Below, in pieces: positions 8,677-16,002 of a stretch of 64,000 nt of DNA (within the stretch, counting starts at the first letter, position 1; each line of letters opens with the position of its first letter). The notes beneath the pieces are model-generated. The model saw only the letters and a program-made list of their open reading frames with translations. It made no database searches and was not told the DNA's origin. Both the position numbers and the translations under genes were made by a program. This stretch comes from VGTK01 sp046327915 (lineage in GTDB: Bacteria; Desulfobacterota; Binatia; UBA12015), in contig JAXLXO010000007.1 of the NCBI GenBank assembly GCA_046327915.1, positions 1 through 64,000 on the forward strand, read 5' to 3'.

Positions 8677-9099
8677 CTACTTCGCGACGACCTGGAACCC
8701 GAGGCTGCTGCGCCGGGTGAAGAGCGCCCACACCACGGCCGCGATCTCGAGCAACATCGCGATCGGCAGCAGCGCGATCACGACGAGCGTATGTCCGAGG
8801 GTCGCGAAGTCGCCGGTGACGCGATCGCGGTCCTGCACCAGCATCCCGATGACGTACAGGTACAGATAGGTCACCGCGGCAAACTGCGACGACACGACGA
8901 GCCACCACGGCGAGAAGCTCGACCACGTCGCGGCGAGCGCCATCAGCCGGCCGAACGGCGCCAGCTGCCACATCGTCACCCAGTAGGCCGCCCACGCCGA
9001 CTCCCGCGACAGCCCGCGGATCCCGACGATCCAGCGGCGCCGCTGCCGCAGGAAGTCGAGGATCGTCGCGGGCCCTGCTCGCGCACGACTCCTGCCCAC
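8677..9099 (-). pseudogene. C-terminal fragment of a QxxRW-type GT2 (egghead/cellulose-synthase-like) glycosyltransferase
   Basis: About 140 residues are open. They start near ILDFLRQRRRWIVGIRGLS, the QxxRW substrate-binding motif of processive GT2 enzymes that normally sits after 250 or more residues of catalytic domain. Three or four membrane helices follow and the C-terminus looks intact. Upstream (9100-9281) there is no DxD-containing catalytic domain in any frame; instead a hairpin and the end of another gene follow. I therefore read it as 5'-truncated. The GTG at 9099 may still give a short membrane peptide, so expression is not excluded. Confidence 0.6.
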
Positions 9100-9222
9100 A
9101 GATGCTGCTGCGCACGAGCCGCGCCGGTTCTAGCGCCTGCGTCCCGATCGTCAACTACCGTATCGCGCGCGCGAAGCCCCGGTACCCGCGGTCGGCGCCC
9201 CCGCGAGACGGGCGCTCGACGC

Positions 9223-9260
9223 ACGAGCGCCCCGCCTCCGGAGGGAAGCGGGGCGCTCGT
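9223..9260. terminator. Strong 13-bp hairpin without T-run, downstream of the secreted-protein gene
   Basis: ACGAGCGCCCCGC (9223-9235) and GCGGGGCGCTCGT (9248-9260) pair perfectly around a 12-nt loop. It lies 21 bp beyond the stop of the minus-strand gene 9282-11582 and before the truncated GT2. No T-run follows on either strand, so it may be a Rho-aided terminator or an mRNA-end stabiliser. Confidence 0.5.
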
Positions 9261-9281
9261 CACCGACGAACCGTCAGCACG

Positions 9282-11582
9282 TCAATCGAAGAGGCTCGAC
9301 GGCGCGTCGAGGAAGGCGCGCGTGGCCGAGCCCTGCCCGTCCGGGATCACCGGACAGGTGATCGGCGGCGGCGAGTCGGGCACGCCGAGGAACTTCGACG
9401 TCGAGTCGTTGGTCGCGAGCGGCGGCTTCGCCGGCGCGGTCGCGCACCACGTGAGCCCGCTGCCCATGCGGAGCCGGACCGCCATCTGGCCCTGCGGCGC
9501 ACCGGCGAGCCCGTACAGTCCATCGCCGTGGCCGCGCACCAGCAGGTTGCCGGACTGGATCCGCACCTTGGTGATCGGCCCGTCCTTCGACTTGCGATCG
9601 ACGTACTTGTAGCCGGGCGACACCGTGTCCTGGATGCGGCGCCAGCGGCTCGCGGGAAGCGGAATGCGCGTCACGTCGCCCGCGCCGCCGCCGACGCGGT
9701 AGACCACCAGCTCCGCACCGCCGATCGTCGGGTCGGCAGCGCTGCCGAACGCCGGCTCGACGACGCCGCTCGGGCCCTGCTCCGACGACGACTTGAAGGT
9801 CATCGTCTGCAGCAGCGGATCGACCGGCGCCGTCGGATCGTCACCGAGGCGCAGCGTGCTGCCGACGATTCCGACCGGCGGCGCGACGGTCGGCGCGGGT
9901 GTGGGCTTCGGCGTCGGCTGCGCGGTCGGCTGCGGGCCGGTCGGCGGCGTCACCAGCGACTGCACCTCGATCACGAGCGCACCCGCCGCGGTGACGCGCG
10001 CAACCGGCTTGAAGACCGTGCCGCACGCGGCCCCCTGGCTGCCGAGGTCGAAGCGAATCACGTCCGCGATCGGCGCGAACTTCTTCTGCACCTGGCTCTC
10101 GATGGCGCCCTCGATGCCGACCGGGCAGTCCTGGCCGACGAAGCTGTCGATGCCGCTGCAGAACAGTCCGGAGAGGACGTACGACACCCACGACGCGTCG
10201 GCGCTCACGGTCAGGCTGTCGGGCGGCGTGGTGATCGAGAAGTCGATGCCGTTGCCGTTGCAGGCCATCGCGAACTGGAGGTCGAAGCCGATGTCGACGC
10301 TCGGGTTCGGACCCGTGACGTCGGCCTGCAGGTCGAGCTCGACGTGCGCCGTGCGGTCGTCGACCGGCGTCTCCTCGACGCCCTTCGAGCCGCGCCACTC
10401 GAGGCTGTTGCCGCTGATCGAGTCGCCGACCACGCCCTCGATGCGCTTCTCGAGGTCGCCGCGCGAGATCTCGAGGATCGGCACGGTCTGGCCGTTCAGC
10501 AGCCGCGTCGCCGCGTCCGCCGGCACGAGGTTGGTCCGGTACGACGCCCAGGCCGGCGCCGCGCGCAGATCCTCGTGCGAGACGTAAAGCACCGATTCGT
10601 TCGTGGCGCGACGGCAGGGAGAGAAGTCCTCGCTGAACAGCGTCTCGTCGTTGATCACCAGCGCGACGCCGGACAGGCACCACATGTCGTCGCCGTCCTT
10701 CTCGATGCTGATCTCGGTGATGTCGCCGAGATCGGAGATGCGCGACAGGTTCAGGTCGTAGACCTCGACCGCACCGCGCTCGTGGTCGTCACCCGGACGG
10801 TCGAGCCGCGTCGTGTTGCCGAACGGCTGCTCGTCGCCGGCGAGATACTCGTAGAGCGCGCCGAGGTAGCGGCGGTTCAGAGCGACGTTCACCGGGTCGT
10901 CCGTGCCGTCGTCGCTGCCCGACGCGGTCCGCAGCACGAGCTGCGCGCGGTATACGGAGCGCGACGGACGCTCGTGCGTGTACGAGCACACGATGCCCGA
11001 CTTGTAGTCGCCGTACTCCGAGAAGAAGTCGTGCGGCACGATCTGGAAGCAGTACAGGGTGTCGGGCTGCAGCGAGCCCAGCGCGATGCCGCCGAGGGAC
11101 TGCGTCGCGGCGAGCGCCTGTGCGACGGGAAGATCGTTGCCGGGTCCGACGACGAGCCCGCCGACCACGAACTTCTTGCAGCCGTTCGGACCCGCGGGCA
11201 GGTCCGCGACGATGTGGCCACCGGCGGCGGCGACGTCGCCGTCGATCGGCGCCTGGGGATCGTTGGTGGCCCAGAGGTGGTTGCCGGTCTCCGCGCCGGA
11301 GCGGTCGCACCACTCGATCGTGATGGTTCCGCTGGCGCGCGAATCGATCTTGATGCTCGGACGCGCGAAGTCCGGAGTCGGGGTCGGCTGCGGGGGAGGA
11401 GGCGGCAGTCCCGGCGACGGCAACGGCAGCGGATCGCCGATCCGGCCGCCGATGGGCTTGCCGGGCAGCCCGACCGAGCCCGGATTGAAGAGTGCGTGCG
11501 CCGTCGAGGCGACGGCGATCGACAGACCCATGCCGGCGGCGACGAGGCTGATGATCGCGACCGACCGACGTTGCGTCCTCAT
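9282..11582 (-). CDS. Large secreted modular protein with FnIII-like, PLAT-like and lineage-type C-terminal modules
   Basis: The 766 residues start with a signal peptide (cleavage after about TAHA). A proline-rich linker (about 55-70), an FnIII-like stretch ending LQPDTLYCFQI and a PLAT-like stretch (about 205-310, with DLGDITEISIEKDGDDMWCL) follow. Next come a region resembling lipid-binding or SMP-like folds, a second Pro-Thr linker (about 555-575), and a C-terminal module containing YKYVDRKS, KVRIQSGNLLV and LTWCATAP. ATG 11582 follows GGGGGAG. It is probably exported to the periplasm or surface; the function is unknown. Domain names are by eye. Confidence 0.72.
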   Translation of the reverse strand: MRTQRRSVAIISLVAAGMGLSIAVASTAHALFNPGSVGLPGKPIGGRIGDPLPLPSPGLPPPPPQPTPTPDFARPSIKIDSRASGTITIEWCDRSGAETGNHLWATNDPQAPIDGDVAAAGGHIVADLPAGPNGCKKFVVGGLVVGPGNDLPVAQALAATQSLGGIALGSLQPDTLYCFQIVPHDFFSEYGDYKSGIVCSYTHERPSRSVYRAQLVLRTASGSDDGTDDPVNVALNRRYLGALYEYLAGDEQPFGNTTRLDRPGDDHERGAVEVYDLNLSRISDLGDITEISIEKDGDDMWCLSGVALVINDETLFSEDFSPCRRATNESVLYVSHEDLRAAPAWASYRTNLVPADAATRLLNGQTVPILEISRGDLEKRIEGVVGDSISGNSLEWRGSKGVEETPVDDRTAHVELDLQADVTGPNPSVDIGFDLQFAMACNGNGIDFSITTPPDSLTVSADASWVSYVLSGLFCSGIDSFVGQDCPVGIEGAIESQVQKKFAPIADVIRFDLGSQGAACGTVFKPVARVTAAGALVIEVQSLVTPPTGPQPTAQPTPKPTPAPTVAPPVGIVGSTLRLGDDPTAPVDPLLQTMTFKSSSEQGPSGVVEPAFGSAADPTIGGAELVVYRVGGGAGDVTRIPLPASRWRRIQDTVSPGYKYVDRKSKDGPITKVRIQSGNLLVRGHGDGLYGLAGAPQGQMAVRLRMGSGLTWCATAPAKPPLATNDSTSKFLGVPDSPPPITCPVIPDGQGSATRAFLDAPSSLFD

Positions 11583-11842
11583 GGAAATCTCCCCCTTGCG
11601 TCTCGAGCCGCGAACACCGCGGCCACGCGACCGCAACGCAAGAGAGGGACCACGGCTCCGGCACGGGGAAGCCCGCGCGGAACATGGGCATTTCGTCGAC
11701 ACCCGCCCCCGCCGCGGACCAACGCATGGCGACAGGCGTCAACGCGCGTGGCCACCGCGGGCGGGCGCGGCGGCTCGCGACGGACGAATCCTCCGCTTGA
11801 AGGACGACCGCCGTCGCGTCCGGCAGGAGACGGATCGGCCGG

Positions 11843-13042
11843 TCAGAGCAGCGGCGCGGCCGGCGTTCCGCCGAGCAGCAGCTGCCCGACGCCTTCCCAC
11901 GCCTTGGTCTGTCCGACGATGTGCTGGCATCCGGTCTGGATGTCGCGCATGTGCCGGTCGAACGGGCCGCGGTCGGCGTAGATCGCGTTCGCGCCGATGG
12001 TGTCGTAGAGCAGCCCGACGACCTTGCGCGCGGTCTGGAACGCGTTGGTGCGCGACAGCCACACGTTCGCGCGCTCGAGCTCGGTGAGCGGCTCGCCGCT
12101 CTCGAGCTTCCGCCACTGCGTCTCGAGCGAGCTGAAGACGTAGCTGCGCGCCGATCCGAGCATCGCCTGCGCCTCGGCGACCGCGAGCTGGACGCGCGGC
12201 ATGTCGCGGTACGGGATGCCGCTCAGGCGGTCGGTCTTGTCGCGCAGCATCGCGATCGCGGTGTCGATCGCGTCCGCGGCGACGCCGAGCGGGACGCCGG
12301 CCATCTTGCGCAGCAGCGTGTCGGGTCGCGCCCAGAGCGGCCCCGGACGCTGCGGTGTGCCGAGCAGGCTGAAGCTGCGCTCCTCGGGAACGAACAGATC
12401 CCGCACGCGGTAGTCGTTGCTGCCGGTGCCGCGCAGTCCGGTCGTGTACCAGGTGTCGAGGATCTCGTACTCGTCGCGCTTCGCGAGCAGGATCTTCCAG
12501 CTCGGACGCCCCTGATCGTCAATCACAGCTGCGCCGTCCTTCACCTCGACCACGCCGGCGGCGAGCCAGTCGCAGTGGTTCGAGCCGCTGCCGAACATCC
12601 ACTGGCCGCTGACGCGGTAGCCGCCGGGCACGCGCTCGGCCGCCGCGGCCGGGTAGATCCAGCCGGAGGTCGCCATGTCGAGCCGCGGGTACATCTCGCG
12701 CGCGACGGAATCCTCGAGGTAGCCGGAGTAGAGGCCGGAGTCGCACCAGATGAACGAGCACCACGCGACCGACGCGTCGGCGCGCGCGAGCGTCTCGATC
12801 ACCTCGACCTGCTCCATCGAGGTCATCTCGGGCCCGCCCCACGAGCGCGGCATGTTCATGCGCATGATGCCGGCCGCGCGCACGTCCTCGACGATCTCCT
12901 TCGGCAGCTTGCGCAGGCGGTCGTACTCGGCCGCGAGGTCCTTGCTGCGGATCGAGTCGGCGAGCGCGCGGGCGTTGGCGAGGATGTCGCTGCCGGTGAG
13001 GGTCTTCGTCGCGAGCGCGGCGGCGGCTGCTTCTGCGGTCAT
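11843..13042 (-). CDS. Acyl-CoA dehydrogenase-like flavin monooxygenase (HpaH/DszC type)
   Basis: The 399-residue protein has the acyl-CoA dehydrogenase fold: an N-terminal helical domain to about 110, a middle beta domain with VSGQWMFGSGSNHCDW and GTGSNDY, and a C-terminal helical bundle (Acyl-CoA_dh_2 type). The catalytic Glu expected of true dehydrogenases is not obvious, and the GxWxFxSG pattern is that of flavin-dependent hydroxylases using reduced flavin. The substrate is unknown. ATG 13042 overlaps the TetR gene's stop (ATGA), so the pair is coupled and probably under that repressor. Confidence 0.8.
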   Translation of the reverse strand: MTAEAAAAALATKTLTGSDILANARALADSIRSKDLAAEYDRLRKLPKEIVEDVRAAGIMRMNMPRSWGGPEMTSMEQVEVIETLARADASVAWCSFIWCDSGLYSGYLEDSVAREMYPRLDMATSGWIYPAAAAERVPGGYRVSGQWMFGSGSNHCDWLAAGVVEVKDGAAVIDDQGRPSWKILLAKRDEYEILDTWYTTGLRGTGSNDYRVRDLFVPEERSFSLLGTPQRPGPLWARPDTLLRKMAGVPLGVAADAIDTAIAMLRDKTDRLSGIPYRDMPRVQLAVAEAQAMLGSARSYVFSSLETQWRKLESGEPLTELERANVWLSRTNAFQTARKVVGLLYDTIGANAIYADRGPFDRHMRDIQTGCQHIVGQTKAWEGVGQLLLGGTPAAPLL

Positions 13043-13707
13043 TCCCGTTCTCCGTTCTTCTCGTCGTTGGTTGACGCCGCGCCGACGCGTTCGCTGCGGG
13101 ACGCGTCCGCGATCAGCCGCGCGCCGGTCACCTCGACCGCGAGCGCGATGGTCGCGAAGGCCCTGCGCAGGTCGGTGGTGTCGGATTCGATCTGGCTCGC
13201 GACGAACACGCCGTCGAGCAGCATCAGCGTGAAGCGCGCGAGACGATCGCACACGGCACGCCGGCGGAAGGGGTCGGTGATGCCGAACGCGACCGCGAAG
13301 GCCGCGGAAAGTCCGTCGGCCGCCTTGGTGCGGACGCGGCGCGCGGCCTCGAGAACCGTCGGATCGCCCTCGCGCCGCTCGAGCGACAGCACGAGCAGCA
13401 GACGCAGGAACTCGGGCCCGGACGCGAAGGTCTCGGCCTGCACCGCGAGCCACGACACCACGTCGCCTTCGCGCGGCGGCTCGAGCTGCGCGAAGAAGGC
13501 GTCGGCGGCGCGCTCCATGACGGCCGCGAGCAGGCCCTCCTTGCTGCCGAAGGCCCAGTAGATCGACGCCGGGTTGCTTCCGGAACGCTGGCTGATCTGG
13601 GCGATCGAGGTGGCGGCGTAGCCCTGCCGGGCGATCAGGTCGGCCGCGGCCTCGAGCACGCGCTCGCGCGTCCGCGCGCCCTCGATGTGTCGTCCCGGCT
13701 TCGGCAT
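13039..13707 (-). CDS. TetR/AcrR-family transcriptional regulator
   Basis: The protein has 222 residues with an N-terminal helix-turn-helix (about 12-58: RVLEAAADLIARQGYAATS, then IYWAFGSKEGLL) and a ligand-binding helical C-terminal domain. It is the first gene of a two-gene unit with the monooxygenase-like gene, overlapping it by 4 bp. An interrupted palindrome sits 11 bp upstream of the ATG, suggesting autorepression. The inducer is probably the substrate of the partner enzyme, by analogy with similar pairs. Confidence 0.9.
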   Translation of the reverse strand: MPKPGRHIEGARTRERVLEAAADLIARQGYAATSIAQISQRSGSNPASIYWAFGSKEGLLAAVMERAADAFFAQLEPPREGDVVSWLAVQAETFASGPEFLRLLLVLSLERREGDPTVLEAARRVRTKAADGLSAAFAVAFGITDPFRRRAVCDRLARFTLMLLDGVFVASQIESDTTDLRRAFATIALAVEVTGARLIADASRSERVGAASTNDEKNGERE

Positions 13708-13717
13708 GGAGAACTTT

Positions 13718-13745
13718 CTTGAAGGATCATTTTAGATTAGTCAAG
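13718..13745. promoter_or_regulatory. Interrupted palindrome, probable TetR operator
   Basis: CTTGAAGGATC (13718-13728) and GATTAGTCAAG (13735-13745) match as inverted repeats at 8 of 11 positions around ATTTTA. It is a markedly AT-rich patch in GC-rich DNA, just before the TetR start. CTTGAC on the minus strand inside it could be a -35 element. Size and symmetry suit a TetR dimer pair. Confidence 0.5.
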
Positions 13746-13776
13746 CCACCTTCGAGACTGGTGAATCAGGGCATCG

Positions 13777-14823
13777 TCAGGAGGACGGCCTGCCGGCGTC
13801 GATCAGCTCCACCACGACCTTCGTCGGGACGCCGCCCTCGACCGTGGTCTCGCTCTCGGTCCGCACGGAGCCGACGTCGAGCGCGTACCAGACGGTCGTG
13901 CGCACCGTTGCGCGCGTCCCCGCCGACTCGACGGTCGCGTTCGAGACGATGCGGATCGCGTCGAACGCGCCGGCCGGCGTGCTCGCGGTCTCGCGCCCTT
14001 CCACGACGTCGGTGCCGCGGTAGTGGGTGGCGCCGTCGCCGGAGCCGATCACGTACTCGCTCTGCCAGGTGGCGCCGTCGGGGAGCTTCGCCGGCAGGAT
14101 GAGCGTTCTGTCCTTGACGGTGCCCTGCGACGAGGCGGCGAGGTGGATGCCGTCGGCCTGCAGCGCGACCTCGAGCGAGCCGAGCGTCGCGAGGCCGCCG
14201 GCGCGCACGACGCGGAAGCGCGCCTCGGACGGTCCGACGTCGAGCAGGTCGGCGCGCTGCGTGCCGACGTACTGCTCGTCGCTGGTCGTCATGCGGTAGC
14301 GCCGCGTCGCGGTGTTGGACAGCCCGTACGCGCGGTACGCCTCGTTGCGCAGCGGTGCCGCGAGTCGCGCACGGTCGGCCGCGGGCGCAGCGCTCGCGGC
14401 CGACGCAGACGCTCCCGGCGCGGGCAGCACCGGCGAGCCGCCGATCTCGATGCCCGTCAAGCACCACGCCTGGTCGATCTTCGAGAGGTAGAACGACGCC
14501 GCGGCGACGCCGCTCGACGACTCGAGCCAGCCCTTCTGAACCACCGCGAGCCCGCCGCCCGACTCGTACTTGTTGATCGTCACGCCGGTCGCGGCGAGCA
14601 GGAAGCCGTTGTGCTCGACGGCGTTGCGGAACGACTCGAACGGAACACCGAAGCGCGTCGCCGGACAGAGCAGGTCGTACGCGCGCTGCGGCTCGCCCGC
14701 GGCGACCGACGTCACGAAGGTGGTGGGCTCGTCGCCGCCGAAGTCGAAGCTCGCCAGCAGGGGGGAGCAGCCGGCCGTCGTCAGGGCCGCGGCTCCGAGC
14801 AGGAGCAGGGTCGGGCGTCGCAT
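13777..14823 (-). CDS. Putative lipoprotein of unknown function
   Basis: The 348-residue protein has an N-terminal signal with lipobox TAGC (Cys19), so it is probably anchored in the envelope. The first half resembles small stress/transport lipoprotein folds (FVTSVAAGEPQRAYDLL...FRNAVEHNGFL); an Ala/Ser/Pro linker (about 125-145) separates a beta-rich C-terminal half (about 165-345) with TPAGAFDAIRI, a pattern common in DUF3108-like envelope proteins. ATG 14823 gives the intact lipobox. It is a single gene, divergent from 15051. No function can be assigned. Confidence 0.72.
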   Translation of the reverse strand: MRRPTLLLLGAAALTTAGCSPLLASFDFGGDEPTTFVTSVAAGEPQRAYDLLCPATRFGVPFESFRNAVEHNGFLLAATGVTINKYESGGGLAVVQKGWLESSSGVAAASFYLSKIDQAWCLTGIEIGGSPVLPAPGASASAASAAPAADRARLAAPLRNEAYRAYGLSNTATRRYRMTTSDEQYVGTQRADLLDVGPSEARFRVVRAGGLATLGSLEVALQADGIHLAASSQGTVKDRTLILPAKLPDGATWQSEYVIGSGDGATHYRGTDVVEGRETASTPAGAFDAIRIVSNATVESAGTRATVRTTVWYALDVGSVRTESETTVEGGVPTKVVVELIDAGRPSS

Positions 14824-15050
14824 CGGCGCAGCGTACCACGCACGCGCGACGGCCCGACCTCCCGCGAACGCCCGACCGGATCGAACTTTGTTCTGGCATG
14901 CGGCTCCCGGTCCCGCGATCGAACCAACCGCTGACGCAGGGAGCGTCGAGCGCTGCGTCATCGGCGTCCGCCCGTAAGGACTCGCCGCCAGGCCGCGTCC
15001 GTCGCCTGCAACCCGCAGCAGCGCGGCACGACGCGCGAAGGAGACACACG

Positions 15051-15860
15051 ATGGCTGCACGCTTCCCGCGGACGACCCGCCTGCTCGTCGCCGCAGCGCT
15101 TGCCACCGCCGGCCTTCCCGCAGCCGCCGGCGCGGCCGGACGCGGTGCGATCGAGACCCCGTCGTACAACTCGAGCCAGACCGGCATCGCCTTGATCAGC
15201 GGCTGGAACTGCTCGGGACGAAAGATCCAGCTGCGGATCGACGACGGACCGCCGCAGACCGCGGGGGCGCACACCTCGCGCGAGGACACCCGTGCCGTCT
15301 GCGGCCGCGCCGACACCGGCTTCGGGCTGCTGATCAACCTCAACCTGCTGCAGCCCGGCCGCCACCGGGTCGTCGCCTATGCCGACGGCGTCGAGTTCGC
15401 GCTGCAGGAATTCAGCACCTTCGGCGTCGCGAGTCCGTTCGGGAATGCGCGCTTCCCGCTGCTCAACACGCCGCGGGTCGGCATGACGACGATCGTCAGG
15501 TGGGACCGCGAGCTGCAGGACTTCCGCGCCGACGAGGTCACTGCGGCGACGCCGCCGATCGCCGGCGACTACTATGGCGCCACCACGCTCGACGCCCAGT
15601 GTGGCGGTCCCGTGCAGGCGCAGCACGCGACGTTCACCGTCACCTACGACAAGGCGCGCACGGGGGTGACGATCCGCTACCCCGATGGCGAGACCACCGC
15701 GTTCCCGCCCACGATCGCGGCCCTTCAAGAGGACGGATTCGTGAAGGTGGACTACGGGGAATGGATCTTCCTGATCGACGGGCGGACGCTGCGGGGCGGG
15801 GTCCGGGGGCCGCTCGACTCCCCCTGTACGCCCATCATGCAGGCCGTCGCGGCGAAGTAG
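15051..15860 (+). CDS. Secreted protein with CGxxxTGFGLLxNxNLL module
   Basis: The 269-residue protein has a signal peptide (cut near AGAAG). A domain at about 35-130 contains GWNCSGRKIQLRIDDGP, DTRAVCGRADTGFGLLIN and GRHRVVAYADG; I have seen this two-Cys module in other hypothetical exported proteins. The C-terminal half (about 170-260) is beta-rich with a second Cys pair. ATG 15051 is preceded by GAAGGAGA. The function is unknown; export is likely. Confidence 0.72.
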   Translation: MAARFPRTTRLLVAAALATAGLPAAAGAAGRGAIETPSYNSSQTGIALISGWNCSGRKIQLRIDDGPPQTAGAHTSREDTRAVCGRADTGFGLLINLNLLQPGRHRVVAYADGVEFALQEFSTFGVASPFGNARFPLLNTPRVGMTTIVRWDRELQDFRADEVTAATPPIAGDYYGATTLDAQCGGPVQAQHATFTVTYDKARTGVTIRYPDGETTAFPPTIAALQEDGFVKVDYGEWIFLIDGRTLRGGVRGPLDSPCTPIMQAVAAK

Positions 15861-16002
15861 CGGCCTCCGTGCCGGGCCGGACGCCCGGAGCGCCTCCTCC
15901 GACCCCTGAGAGTCGGGCATCCATCCGTGCGACCACGCCGTACGGAACGGCATTGCCCCCCTCACCCGGCCCGGTGTAGCCAACGGGTCGAAGGAGAACC
16001 CC

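Noticed and set aside
6080..9154. A 1024-codon minus-strand open frame spanning several genes
   Set aside because: Low-complexity translation that crosses the GT-C-like gene antisense and the GT2 gene in the wrong frame.
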